Both the position numbers and the translations under genes were made by a program. This document shows, one piece after another, positions 12,001 to 24,439 of a DNA stretch of 64,000 nt. This stretch comes from Megalopta genalis. Taxonomy: Eukaryota; Arthropoda; Insecta; Hymenoptera; Halictidae. The stretch is from positions 30,763,131 through 30,827,130 of the forward strand of contig NC_135016.1 of NCBI RefSeq assembly GCF_051020955.1. Direction: 5' to 3'. The notes under the pieces are model-generated. The model saw nothing but the letters and a program-made list of their open reading frames with translations. It had not been told where the DNA came from and ran no database searches. Numbering within the stretch: position 1 is the first letter of the stretch; each line of letters starts with the position of its first letter.

Positions 12001-14114
12001 TTCCTCGGGGATATTTCCCGGCCAGTGCATACAGATGCACGGCCGCTGGGAAAAGGAGATCCGGAAATCCCGGGAGTGAAAAAGGGTCTGAAGGGTTCCT
12101 CGTAGACCCGGAGCGACATGGAGAGTTTCCGATTGTGCTCTGCTCGCGAGGTTTCATGTTCGAGTGCTCCCACTTTTCCTCGATCAAAGTCGCGCCCAGT
12201 CCTTATTCCTTTACTTACCTTCCACCTCGAATATTCCCGTCTTCGATCTTCCTTTTGCGCGTCTTCCACTCCCCCTTATTCCCTGTCTCGTCCGTCCCCT
12301 TCCGGCGTGCTCGAGAAACGCAATTTTTTTTTCGCCGCCCTCTTTCTCTCGTCGATGGAGAACGCGACAGATTAGAGGAAAAACGGTTCGCAGGCTTCGC
12401 TTTTTTTTGTTTTTCCTTGGTTTTCATCGTTTTTCGTCGCCTTCCCTTTCAGCGTCTTTCGGGCGTCCCAAAAGTGATACGAAAAGGGACGGAAACGACC
12501 GGAGACGCCAATGCCAGTCCAGAACGGTCCCCCTCAAAAGGTACAAAGACTTGCTCGTGCGCTTTTTTCTTTTTTTTTGGCACACAGCACGCTCTGTCTC
12601 GAGACATTGTTATTGCAGCTTCGTTGGAGAGAAGGGGACGGAAGCTTCGGCGTTCGTAGCGAGTCGAATGAACTTGCGTCGCTGTTGCCGAATGAAAAAC
12701 TTGCTCGAGACCGGTTCCAGAATCTTCAAATAGAAGATGTGTCCTTTCAGAGACTCGCGAAAGGAATAATCGACGTGTCACTATTTTTGGACTTCCTACG
12801 CTTTAGATTTTAACGTCTTTTACGTCGAACTCGTGAAAAGTGGATTTTAGAAAACTGAATTTAATTATTCTGCTCTTCCGACAACGTCTACATTTAGTAG
12901 ATCGTGTTCAAAATCTTCGTACCGAGTCTGACACGCATTATAGGGCAAGGGGTTGATACTTTGCCCACTGAAAGTCTGTTAATAGATTTATCACAGTGCT
13001 ATACCTAAACGAAACTTAGTCGTTCCCTTTCGCTCTCGGTCGTTGATCTTTGATTTTTACGAGACCGACTTAAGTAATTACTAGCAAAATTTAAATGCTT
13101 ACAGTTGTTGGAGGAAACGTGGATTTTATAACATTTATTAATGTTATATATATATAACTATATATATAATATTATATATATATTATATATTATATATTAT
13201 ATATTATATATTATATATTATATATTATATATTATATTATATATATATTATATATTATATTATAATATATAATAATATTAATAACGATAATAAAGGTGAA
13301 CTCAAAGACATAAGAATTTCGTATATTTTGCAGTCTTAATTAGTATTAATGAATATTAAAAAATGTTGACGATGAAACCAACATGTCCCACGCTTTGCAT
13401 AGTATAACGAATAGACATTCCTTGAGCCAAAAAATACAAAAAATGAAGATACAAAAAGATTCATGGGAAAATTTTAACGACGCTGTTACATTATTTTCAA
13501 CCTATTAAAACAATTCAGAATAAAAATAATTGTCTATTTAACTGCTGTTTTTGTCGCAGTTAGGTAAAAAATTTATATTATACACAAAGATCCGTAGTCT
13601 AACAATTAATGATTAGATATAAATATTTTTACTTTATATAATTGTGGTCATAAGCATAAGACCGTCACGACTGCTGTCTCCTCAATGGCTTAATAATATC
13701 GGAACTTAATAATGTTAGAATTTGCAGAGAATGTCGCAACAGGAATTTCTCAGAGATCGAATTTAAGAGTGGCGCCACAATACGCACGGGGTGGGCGTGC
13801 ATCTATTGTGTAAACATCTCCGGTTCAATTTTGCTTTGGGTCAACCGTTGTCGTCCATGCAAACAATAGATACATCGATCTCCACGGTTTGCGATAGCGA
13901 TGTTAATGAATTTCGGTTTAAATAACACCGATTTCCGATCGCGGTTCCCGATTTTGTTATCTATTATCAGCTTAAACATCTATCCGCCGGTTAACCGACG
14001 GAACTCGAGCAACGTTCTCACGAATAAAAGTGCAGGCTGCCTCGATCGGCTTAGCTAGTGTCCGTTGGACGTCCGACGGGATTGCCTTAATTAATCTTCG
14101 GGATAGAAACTCAC
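9050..14114. other. Dscam2 intron between the two halves of Ig3
   Basis: This is 5.1 kb of intron. It holds two GC-rich islands (about 9550-10100 and 11800-12700) full of overlapping chance frames, an AT microsatellite (13144-13282) and a single end of the GACTGCGGAT repeat family (about 13591-13600). The longest open frame (11856-12659, plus) contains long T runs and low-complexity Arg/Ser/Phe translation, so it is not called as a gene. Confidence 0.6.
13144..13282. repeat. AT-rich microsatellite with a TATATTA-type unit
   Basis: About 140 bp of nothing but A and T, dominated by repeats of ATTATAT. It is prone to cruciform formation and length variation. Confidence 0.95.
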
Positions 14115-14232
14115 CGATATTCGGGAGTAGGGCAGGCCTGCGCCACGCAGACTAACGACGTTGATTCATCTTGAGCAACGTGCACCACGCCGGAATTTTC
14201 AAGAATCACCGGAGGCATCACTCCTCTGTGAT
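14115..14232 (-). CDS. Dscam2: Dscam2-like exon encoding first half of Ig domain 3
   Basis: This short 118-bp exon lies below the length cut-off of a usual ORF search. On the minus strand it translates to DHRGVMPPVILENSGVVHVA followed by QDESTSLVCVAQACPTPEYR, holding the first cysteine of Ig3 and the typical CxAxAxPxPxxRW transition. The acceptor (tttgcag, 14233 onward) and donor (gtgagt, 14109-14114) are good. It enters with two bases and leaves with two bases of a codon, exactly as required by its neighbours. Its position equals the Dscam1 exon-6 cluster, but only one copy is present. Confidence 0.9.
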
Positions 14233-14336
14233 CTGCAAAAAGCGTCGGGGCTGAGCGCGCCAAATAATTGCAATAAATCTCGGGGTTTTTGCGTTGCTGG
14301 AAAAATTCTAGATAACGATTAAAAAGCGACGCTTAC

Positions 14337-14483
14337 CAGCTATCCTGACGTTCGCAACGGAGCTGACTACAACTTGTCTGGTAAGACGGTGCATCGTCCG
14401 ACACCTGTACCCGTGGATCTGATCGCTGAACTCTAGACTGTGAACCAGCAGTTCACCAGTTGGCAGTAGATGGAACTTCCCAT
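14337..14483 (-). CDS. Dscam2: Dscam2-like exon encoding second half of Ig domain 2
   Basis: This exon completes Ig2: after the split codon it reads DGKFHLLPTGELLVHSLEF, then SDQIHGYRCRTMHRLTRQ with the second Ig cysteine, then VVVSSVANVRIA. The segment YxCRTxHRLT is highly characteristic of Dscam Ig2. The acceptor ends tttcag at 14484 onward and the donor gtaagc is at 14331-14336. The exon is 147 bp, phase 1 to phase 1. Only a 104-bp intron separates it from the Ig3 exon at 14115-14232, in contrast to the multi-kilobase introns elsewhere in the gene. Confidence 0.92.
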
Positions 14484-16572
14484 CTGAAAACATTGGAAAA
14501 AAACATGATTTCGCGTGTTAGCGTTCTCACGTACGTGCTCGTGCTCGTGCTTTATAAGGATCCAGAGTGTCGGATACGAATACAGTTGTATAAAAGTCTT
14601 TATACCTCGCGCAACATATGCGAGAAGCACAAAAAAACATTGCTTATAATTTGTTATAATTAGAATTTACGCTTTATTTTACTTTTGAAAGATAAGTATA
14701 AATATTATATTTATTCTCATTGTTATAAAATAATTGCGTCCAAAGCTCGCTTGTTCTAGTGTCGAACAAATGAAAAATTGATATTAATAAACACCGCTTA
14801 CATAAAAGTTAGTAAACGGTTTTAGTACTGTTATATTGTAGATTAGCTTAAACGTTTACCATGCGAATAACTTTCATTTCTCGCTTGTAACATTCTAGCT
14901 ATCGAACATTCAAAGCTATTGGAATAACTCTATCCAGGCTGCAGATTTTATGGATTTATGATAAAATGGAAAGAAATACGAAACAGTAAAAATATTTAAA
15001 GGATCTAGAAATACTGTTGTATTACTTTCAAGATCTTCCAATCGATTCACGGAATTTTTATTTTATGTAGAAGTCCACAGTCTTATTATAAGTTATGATT
15101 TTGTTATAGCAGTTACGTTAAGACATGCAAACTTAACACAGAGCATGTAAATAGATTAGATTAGAAGTTGTGTCCCCATAGGTTGGCGTGCGTCTACTTG
15201 TAGAAAATTTCGATGTCAATGACACATAATATACAGCTGTTCGTTTACGATAATTTGACCAGGTTTGGGTCACCTTGAACCGCACCCCTATACCTTTGCG
15301 ACTATACTACTGCATTCGCGAAAAGTACGAAAGACATTGTTTAGTAAATTGGGTAATATCTATCGGTTTCAACGACGTTTTCCTATTTCGAAAGTTCGTA
15401 GGAAATGCTCCCTTACAAGGATCGATAAATTAACGTTCTAAGCGCGAGAGCACGGTTAACAACGATAACACGTTCGTTAAATTATGGAAATTGTATTCGA
15501 CGATTCCAGGGTTGATGCAAACGCTGTCGCGGCGCGAAACTTTCCAAGTGTCTGTATTATTCATATCTGGTGAACGTTGTAATAATTGATCCCGACGTGT
15601 TCCAATAAACCTGGCCCGCTATTCGGAATTACCTTTAATAACTCGGTAACGCCGATGCGCCGCCGGTATCACTTGCTCCGCGATACTTTCCTGGCACCGA
15701 ACAGTTTTACCTTTACGATAATTATGCTAATTCCGGGATTTCCAGCGGCCTGCTCCAGATCGCGACAGATACGGTCTCTTCGTTCTTGCACGGTTTAAGC
15801 CGCGCTCGTTCCTTAGATAAGCCGGAGCAACGTTAATGACCGTAGTTATCCTAAACATTCGCAGCCGCTTCCGCTGAAATCTCCCCCGCTCTCGGGAATC
15901 TTTAACAAGACTCACGAATCCAAGATTAGCTTGTACAAGGGAACCATTCTAAAGGTTTCATTTGTTCTTTCCTGCCATTGTCCGCGGTGTATCGTGATCG
16001 TTATTTTAATTCATTCGCGCCCGTCTCATTTTTCCGGGCCGTTCCCGTGCCCGCGTGTCCACGCTTTACGTTCATCCCGGAATTTTTCCTACCAACTTTC
16101 TTACCCCGTTTGATTCACGTCTTCCATTCTTTCGTTATATCCTTCTCGGCCTTGCATTACCAACCCCACGCGACATTTCTCCACGGCCGAAATGCTTCCG
16201 TTGTTTATATCGCATCTTTTTCAGCGTCCGCGACGTCCTCCGACCTCGTCACATCTGTGTCGACTTTAATTCTTTACGTTGCCCCGTTTCTCTTGTTCTT
16301 GTTATTATCTTTGCGCTATCTCTATCACCGCTGTTCGTCTATTTCAGACTTCTTCGATTTACAACTGCGATAACTTTTGACCTCCTCCAGCAACGATAAA
16401 AAATATATACATTATACTTTATATTCGAGTGACTAGTGAATTTTACGACGGAATTTTATTAATTTTCCATATTCTCTATATACTAAATAATACAGTTGTG
16501 GCGGCTACCTCCAGACCCGCCAGCAGAGAGGCTCCTTTTCCCGCTAGTAACCGATCCGCCTCGATTCCTATA
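14484..16572. other. Dscam2 intron, no feature recognised
   Basis: This is the first part of the 15.6-kb intron upstream of the Ig2b exon. It contains AT-rich DNA and, at about 14939, one degenerate GACTGCGGAT-family end. Overlapping plus-strand frames around 15900-16400 are pyrimidine-rich and not convincing. Confidence 0.5.
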
Positions 16573-18548
16573 CAGGGTGTCCCACAATTATTTTAACAGC
16601 CGAAAATGAGGGGTAGCTGAGGTCATTTGAAGTAACTTTTTCCTTTGTGAAAATGCAATCTGGGGCTTTGTTTACGAGTTATTAACAAAAAACACTGGCC
16701 AATGAGAGGTGACGGTGCGAGAGAGAGGGTCCGCGAGAGAGTCCGCAGCACGAGGCTTTGACAGAAGGTCGGGACGGACTCGAGCCGAGTTCGAAGTATT
16801 GAACAAGTCACGAAGCGAGAACTTTCCGGATTTTTTTTACTACATAACAGTGATATTTTTAAGAAAAACGCTGTTCACCTTTACTTTAGAACGTCTGAAG
16901 AATATTCACTAATTTTCGGACTCGAAATAATATGTAGTTTAACCGTGACAGCCGTTTTAATTTTCTGGTGTGCATGACACCTTATGTGTACCATATGAAA
17001 TTTTTATGCAAGGTGTACAGTGAAGATTAACAAAGTTCGTAAATGATATTTTAATTTAAATAATTCCGTGTACGAACAGAATTCAACGAATGATTCGCAA
17101 AGCTGATTTAATAATAAATAATCGCGTTAAGGTACGTAAAGGATTTGTTTTTTAGAAAAATATGAAAAATATTATCGATAAGAAACTCACCCATTTAGTT
17201 GAGGATGCATTTGCTGACTCGTACGTACTGACCTCGTACAACGAACAGCTGATCCCAGGTCAATGACCGCAACATTCGAGGGATACTGTCGGCGGAACCT
17301 CTGGTATGGTTATTTGCGAAGTTCACTTACACTGCACTGTCACCAAACACTGATCAGTTATTTAATCACTGATAATCCGAATCACTTGTGGATATTTAAG
17401 AAAGATCACTGAGACTCGTTCGCGGATAATCGTTTATTCGACGCGTTCGTTCGGAAGTCGACGTTTCACTGCCGAAAAATTTGGGCCCTGACTGTGGGTC
17501 CTTGTTGTTCGTCGTTCGGCCGTCCGAGGAAATGACACTCGATACCACTTTCTTCGCACGGCCATTAATTACGTTCTAAGAGCGCAGGGTGACAGCGGGT
17601 CGAACACAGTTTACGTCTCGGCATATCTTGTTTATTTCATTTGGCGGTACCCTGCGCTTCGAAGAAAATGGTATCGGGGGTTATTTCCTCGGACGGCCGA
17701 AAGACGAACGACAAGGGCCCACGGTCGAGGCCTCGATTTTTTGGCAGTGAAACGTCGACTGCCGAACGAACACGTCGAATAAACGATTATCCGCGAACTT
17801 GTCGTATAAACGATTATCTGCAAACGCGTCTCAGTCATCTTTCGTAATATCCACAAATGTTTCGGATTATCAGTGATTAATTAAGTGATCAGTGTTTGGT
17901 AACAGTGCAGTGAAAGATCAGCTGTACGTTGTACAAGATCAGTGCCCTTCGACATCGTGAATTTCAGCCAGCAAATGCATCCTCAACTAAATGGGTGAGT
18001 TTCTTACTGATAATATTTTTCATATCTCTCTAATAAACAAATCCTTTACGTCCCTTATTTATTATTAAATCAGCTTTGCAAATCATTCGTTAATCTTCAC
18101 TGTACACTTTGCATAAAAATTTCATATGGTACACACGAGGTGTCATGCACACCAGAAAATTAAAACGGCTGTCACGGTTAAACGACATATTATTTCGGGT
18201 CCGAAAAATTAGTAAATATTCTTCAGACGTTCTAAAGTAAAGGAGAACAGCGTTTTTCTTAAAAATATCACTGTTATGTAGTAAAAAAAATCCGGAAAGT
18301 TCTCGTCTTGTGACTTGTTCAATACTTCGAACGCGGCTCGAGTCCGTCCCGACCTTCTGTCAAAGCCTCGTGCTGCGGACTCTCTCGCGGACCCTCTCCC
18401 TCGCACCGTCACCTCTCATTGGCCAGTGTTTTTCGTTAATAACTCGTAAATAAAGCCCCAGATTGCATTTTCGCAAAGGAAAAAGTTACTTCAAATGACT
18501 TCAGCTACCCCTCATTTTCGGCTGTTAAAATAATTGTGGGACACCCCC
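16573..18548. mobile_element. Giant foldback element, nearly 2-kb palindrome
   Basis: The element begins CAGGGTGTCCCACAATTATT after a TA and ends with the complementary, slightly decayed terminus. The two arms (about 16573-17555 and 17660-18548) are reverse complements over almost their full length, around a centre of roughly 100 bp. The outer 130 bp match the shorter foldback MITEs in this window. Each arm also has a 67-codon open frame (16709-16912 plus, 18209-18412 minus) that is nearly the same in both. Nearer the centre, each arm has an outward-facing block with ATG and a GTGAGT splice donor (17995-18000 plus, 17185-17190 minus). No transposase is present. It lies in the intron between the two Ig2 exons. 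Confidence 0.88.
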
Positions 18549-18681
18549 TTTTCTACCCCCATGTCTAAGGCAAGGGCCCGCTAGGATAGTCTTACCGATG
18601 AGTCCTCTAGCGGGGGCCCCGGACGAAACGTCTCCCCTCTCCTTTTCCCAACCGAACAGACACACTTCACTGCCGCCAAAC

Positions 18682-18830
18682 AGTAAATTCCTCTCAATCG
18701 TCCTTCAGCTTATGAACGAAACTGGACAATTTGGGGAGAGGAGATATTTTTGACAATCGACAACTATAAAAACGAGCCGCGAGACGAACGAACAAGTGGA
18801 TTGTGTTTCATTTACAAATTCCGAGTACCT
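18682..18830 (+). repeat. Dispersed repeat with TATAAAAACGAGCCGCGAG, copy A
   Basis: Two blocks are shared with 35209-35355. One contains AATCGTCCTTCAGCTT and TGGACAAT. The other contains GACAATCGA followed by a TATA-like TATAAAAACGAGCCGCGAG. The relative orientation of the two blocks differs between the copies. The second block looks like a core promoter, so a retrotransposon LTR remnant is possible but unproven. Confidence 0.5.
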
Positions 18831-19679
18831 TTTTTACACGACGCATACGGATGACAAGATCGTCATTTTCTATGACAGCGTCTTTACGAGCGTAGCGACT
18901 TTAAAAGAACAAACGCGATGCCGATCGTCTTGATCGGCTCGGTTGGCTTTCGACTTGACCGGCTCATTTGTCATTCCTCTCCAAAACGGGGCAAGATAAT
19001 CTTCGGAAACTGCGAATTTGCATAGTCGTTCCGGTTCAAGGATCAGCCATATTACTTTGTCCCGTTTCCCTTTTCTCTGTTTCCTAATCCCCTCGTTTGG
19101 CTTCCTTTCTTCCCGGACGGCTCTTGTTGGCCAGCGTCTCTATCTGGGCTCCGTGCAGCACGTTATTGCATCTACGCGGCAGAGTAGATTCGGCCAGGAG
19201 ACATTAGCACAGCTAAGACCGGCTGAGATAAGCGGCCCTCCTAAATAGCGATTGTCGGCCAAGTCAGCCGGCTTGGATGGGTTATGTAGTTTCGGTATTA
19301 CACTCGATGCCGCTACCTACACCCCCCCCTCCGCACCCATCCTCGCTGTCGGATCTATTCAGAGTAGATAGTCCGTGTATGTATGCACGTTATGTATAAA
19401 TGCGTATGTACCCGCGCATGTACGAAGCGGGAGGACCGACGTCGGCTACCTCGAATTACGTGCAGCCTGACCGTGGCGCTATTAGTAAGATAGATACGTT
19501 ACGCTCGCAGAAATATGCATAACCGTTAGAACCGGTTGAACCCGTTTCAACTGTCCTTGTAAATCTCGATGTACGTTTCTCGCGATTACGATACAGCCGA
19601 TTTCTTCTAGCGGTCGACAGGGCTGAACGATGCGTATTTCGTTTGAATTCTGCGCGTCGCCGTTGAATTTCAATATTAA

Positions 19680-20578
19680 CCACTTGACATACAATGACGT
19701 CTGAATTTACTTCATGTGCCATTGTAGACTTTGACGTCTCCAAGACGTCAAGAACTGTATTCGGCGAACGCCGTGCATTTCATTATTAGATTCTTTAATT
19801 GTTTCGGTCGTGCATTGATGCTGTTTTGTTTAGACTGTTGGAGATGTTTTCCCCCTCCTAACAGTACCGATAAACAAAATTGCATCGACAAATAAAACCG
19901 ACCTGTGTTCTGGAGTATAATCGTGGAATGGGAGGTGTAGACAAGCAGGACCAATCTCTTGCATGTTTCCCCCTCATGAGAAAATGTGCAAAAGGATATA
20001 AAAAAATATTTTTTTATATGTTTGATGTAGCTATTTATAATGCTTATGTTTTATATTCCAAATTGCCTACTTCACAAAAGCAATCGATTGTGAATTTTCG
20101 ATTGAATATTGCAGAAGACATGCTTTGTAATTTGTCCCTGCCGGACTATCCGACACGCGGCAGACGGTCGCAAAGTGAATGCCCAACTCGGTTACAAGCA
20201 AAATATTGGACACATTTTCCTGAACATATACCCGCGACAAATAAAAAGCAACATCCTGCAAAAAGATGCCATGTTTGCGTAAAACATAATATAAGAAGTG
20301 AAACAACTTGGCAGTGTAAAATATGCCTCGTTTCGCTACATATTACTAAATGCTTTGAGATGTATCACACATTACAAAATTATTAAATTATTATTTTATA
20401 CTATTACTTAATTGTTGTACACTAACACTATACTTCAACCCTATTGAATGTTATATAGCAATGTAACTTTAAAAAGAAAAGGCCCTGTTTCTGAGCTTGT
20501 ACATGAGTGTCCAGTTGAGCCAAATTAAATAGTATTCTTCGGACGCGTCGATGCACATTTTATTCGTATGTCAAGTGG
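19680..20578 (+). mobile_element. piggyBac-type element, internally deleted
   Basis: TTAA duplications flank it (19676-19679, 20579-20582). Inverted ends CCACTTGACATAC match over 13 bp. The 899 bp contain the C-terminal part of a piggyBac transposase in the plus direction; the N-terminal half and most of the catalytic core are missing. A hairpin of two 9-bp arms built on GACGTC lies at 19731-19751. The mariner copy at 20603 begins 25 bp beyond the right end. Confidence 0.9.
19880..20386 (+). pseudogene. piggyBac transposase C-terminal remnant
   Basis: This open frame of about 168 residues starts within the catalytic domain. VLEYNRGMGGVDKQDQ is the conserved block with the last catalytic Asp region. 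It is followed by the helical insertion region and a terminal cysteine-rich zinc-binding segment (CHVCVKH, CKICLVS, HITKCFEMYH). It ends naturally at a stop at 20384-20386. The opening codon is TTG and no in-frame ATG precedes it, so this is a fragment left by internal deletion. It cannot transpose by itself. Confidence 0.9.
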
Positions 20579-20602
20579 TTAAGAGACCAAATCGTTTTTT
20601 TA

Positions 20603-21193
20603 TTGGGTTGGCAACTAAGTAATTGCCGATTTCAGTTATAGATGTCTCCCACTCCCATTTTTATGATATCCGTAAATGTTATATTGTAAAATTATTATTA
20701 TTATTATTATTATTATTATGTTATTTTTTATTATCCGTGAATGTTAGCAACTGGACAAATTGAATGCAGCGGTCAAGGAAAAGCGACCAGAATTGGTCAA
20801 TCGTAAAGGTGTCATTTTCCACCAGGACAATGCTAGGTCGCACACGTCTTTGTCCACTCGGCAAAAATTGATGGATATTGGTTGGGAATTGATGTTACAC
20901 CCACCATATAGCCCCGATCTCGCGCCATCGGATTACCACTTATTTCGATCCCTGGACAACTCCCTTCGTGGTAAAACTTTTAATGACGATGACGCTGTAA
21001 AATCTCACTTAACTCAGTTTTTGGCCGAAAAGGATCAGACTTTCTACGAGCGTGGAATTTTCAAGTTGCCAGAGAGATGGCAAAAGGTCAGCGAACAAAA
21101 TGGAAAATACATTACAGATTAAACTTCATTCCAAGTAAAAACAAATTTTTTATTTCATTGAACAAATCGGCAATTACTTAGTTGCCAACCCAA
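20603..21193 (+). mobile_element. Internally deleted mariner element, copy 2
   Basis: Flanked by TA duplications (20601-20602, 21194-21195) with ends TTGGGTTGGCAACTAAGT and complement. Its structure is the same as at 5633-6213, including the deletion junction and the ATT run, which is slightly longer here (591 bp against 581 bp). Confidence 0.93.
20760..21122 (+). pseudogene. Mariner transposase C-terminal remnant (copy 2)
   Basis: This is the same 120-residue fragment as at 5781-6143 with a handful of substitutions (for example HQDNARSHTS for HQDNARPHTS). The second and third catalytic Asp motifs are kept and the N-terminal half is absent. The frame has stayed open in both copies although neither can be functional alone, which fits recent duplication of one deleted element. 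Confidence 0.92.
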
Positions 21194-24100
21194 TAGATAC
21201 GATTCGATCCGGTTGGCTCAGATTTTCTTTGCAGAGTTCGTTAAAGACAGTTAAGCCGGCGGCATTGGCTTTCCGAATCATCTAAAAAGACTGATTTTTA
21301 AACGTTCGACAGAGACGTAAAGCAATTCGCAACGGAATTCATGTCTCATGCGACTCACGCTTTACAGCAGGTGTTAATATTCCGCGTAACTTGGAATTTA
21401 CTTTTGCAATGCAAGTTGAGTTTTTTTGTTTTAGTATAAATTGTTCCAGGATACGTTCGCTAAAATGTACAAGCAAGATCGTATCGGATTTCGTGAATTT
21501 ATTTCGTTTTAGAATTTTATTCGATGAAAATTGCGCTTTTGACTAAATCTAGTTTCAATGATATTTTGCATTTAGTATTTCGTTGCGTCTTTGGCAGAAG
21601 TTTAAAAAGCGATCGTTCGACTGCTGTCCTAGATTTAATGGTGAATTCCAAGTTTGATTCAGTTTTCGAAGATTACCAAGCGAACTCGACGAACACTACG
21701 TATCCTGGATATTATATTTTCCTTCGTCGCTTTATATCATGAATTTAATCAACAAACCTAAGCTCGGGCGGACGTTATTTGAAAAAAAAAATGGAAAGAA
21801 ATTGTAACAAATCCGATATAAGTCTCTCGACGCGATTCCAATCGAGAGGACGACGTGCCCAGGATACCAGACGTCTCAACGCGAAATTAAATTCTGCCAG
21901 TTTCTGTTGTCTCTTCGGTTCCCGTCCATCTTCTAAGCTCGCTAAACGGAAACTTCCATTTTCTGACCGGAATCGTAATACGTTCGATACAAATCGAAAC
22001 CAATAGCCGTTCCCGTTATCCTCGCGCACCCATCAAAATCGGGTTGCAGTTAATTCCGCATGGGTAATTCATTCGCTGCGGGAGTGATCGCAACTGTTTT
22101 GCTATTAAACTCGCTTCAGGCTGTATCAGAATGTCTAGGTGCAACTCCAACGGCGAAATCTGCACACGTCGAGATAAGGAATAAAATTTAATATTATTAT
22201 TTTAACGATTTCGCCTCTGATCCGCTATTATTTCCGTCTTGTAACAATTTTAATCAAAGAGGATTAATAATCTATAGTCGATGGAACATTTTTAGTACAC
22301 TCGCAAATGTACAGGAAGAATAAATTAACGATTCAGCAGTGAATGGAGCTTTGGATGCATTATTTAAATAATGAACGGTTTCGAAAAGCTGCTCGCACAG
22401 CTCGATTTCTGTTTAATGAAAGCACAATTTTATTATTCAGAACGATCCTCTATCTGTGGCAGTAGTTTCGCAAATATTCGATCGAATATGTTTTTTTAAT
22501 ATCGAGGGCTATTTTCAGATCAACACGTACAAAGTATTTTTGCGAGAACTACTTGCTACCAATGTTTCGTTATTTTCTATGCTGTCTTAATAATTCAATA
22601 TCTTGTGATCGTTTTAGAATTGACGATCGTTTCCAGATTAATTTAATCATCACCGTTACATCTTTCAAAAATTATGCAGTGCCATTACAACAACCGTACA
22701 CGATATTAAATTTGTGTTAATCGTGATCAGAAACGTAATCATTTTGTGATCGATGGTTATTGAGTTGATTCTGCTCACTAATTATATTAGCTTTGGTTAC
22801 TTCGGTTATATATTAATTGCGACTGTTGGATTGATCAGTAATCGTAATCACTGGTCATACTATTCAACGTTACGTAATTCGTCGCTCATTAAATTATTAT
22901 TAATATTCGCCTTAAATTATTTGCTCGCGTGCTTAAAATTAAAAGTGTTTAAATTTAATTTTCAAGAATTATTGCACTTGTATGTTTATAGAAATCTCTC
23001 TAATATGTTTTTCATTAAAAATACCTCTTCCAGTCAATTTAAAATATACGTTCGAAGCATTTTGGGTGACATTTTTTATTTTAAAGGAGTAGAAGAATGA
23101 GAGTTAATAAAATCCAGTGATATATGTATATGGTGAACATGTTTGTAGTGTAAGAAAGTGACAAAGAAGCTTCTCCAAACTTCAAGATTAAATTTTTACT
23201 TTTTTGATAGGCCAAAATCCAATGAATTGAAATTATCTTGCAAATGGAATATAAAAATTGTTCAGAAAGAAGTCGTTCGATACGATGATCAACACATTCG
23301 GTGTAGGTATTATTATTTTACGCCAAAGTTCGTGTTAAAAAATTGCGCGACTTTCGGGATGCTCTAATAAATCTAGAAACATTCTCTGCTTTACATTATA
23401 TTTATTTGTCTCTGTGTGAAATCTACGTAATTCTGCGATCGATGAATATTCGCTCTCAAGACATCGAACAATGCCGGAACAAGTGATCCAGAAGTTTCAA
23501 TTGCACTGTTGCAACATTGATTCAATTATCGTAACGTGGCGCCAGATAGTTATTATATGCGCATGAATTAATTCCATCGACAGTCGTTTACTCCCGCCGT
23601 TTAGAACTCGGCAAAAGGCAACGCGATGATAAAACGTTATTGACACAATGGATCCCCAGATCGTAATTATGCACGCAGGTTCAATGTTTTCGTCCGTGAT
23701 TTCCCGCAACGTTTGAATTGAGATTTTTTCATAATGTTCGTTAAATGAAAGGATTCTCCATTCAACTTCGGAGAAAATGAAGGGAAATTGTGCGCAGTAA
23801 CCGGCAACATTTCTATAGACAACGACGCGAAAATGCGGAGCCCCCGATCGGAGAAGATGAAGACTTCGAATTTTATTCACTATAAAATGAACGGAGATGC
23901 TGCGATGCATCTCTTCAAACATTCTTGTTTGCATTTTCCATCCTCGTCTCGCATCGGAAGAGCTCGTACGTTTATTTCCGACATCTGTGTGTTTTACTGG
24001 AAGGGATGTTTGTTCGAAATGGCATCGCCGAGACGGTATTGCTATTTGAAATATCCTTTTTTTAGTGCTGACAATTTCGTTTATTGTGATCGCGACATCG

Positions 24101-24439
24101 CAAAATTTGTCGAACAGTCTCCGAATACGAAATCGCGCGATAGAATTGAACGCGACGGAAACAACGAAAGGGAGCATAATATAATTATTAACCTTTCGTT
24201 AACGAAGCCATTTTAACTTTAAATACAGGATTGTCTTTTGACCTGTAGTATTTTCATTTTATATTACATAGTGCGATTTAGGCATATGGCAGTCTTGTGA
24301 CCGATACAACAGTTGTGCTTTTAACATTTTCTTAAATATAAACAAGTTCGGTTATGTGAAAATTATTTTGGAACGTGATACAACAATTTTTAGTGCTTCA
24401 GAGTCACCATTCGAGCGTAGGAACCAATAAGCACCGAAC
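21194..24439. other. Dscam2 intron, no gene supported
   Basis: AT-rich DNA. A 226-codon minus-strand frame (23497-24177) overlaps a 142-codon plus-strand frame (23788-24216). Neither shows a recognisable domain, and mutual overlap of this kind is common by chance. A TTAACC-type end occurs near 24189. Confidence 0.5.

Noticed and set aside
11856..12659. 267-codon plus-strand open frame
   Set aside because: Lies in a GC-rich island with competing frames on both strands, contains poly-T runs, and translates to low-complexity Arg/Ser/Phe sequence without a domain.
23497..24216. Overlapping 226-codon (minus) and 142-codon (plus) frames
   Set aside because: No recognised domain, no splice sites, and each is largely the shadow of the other.
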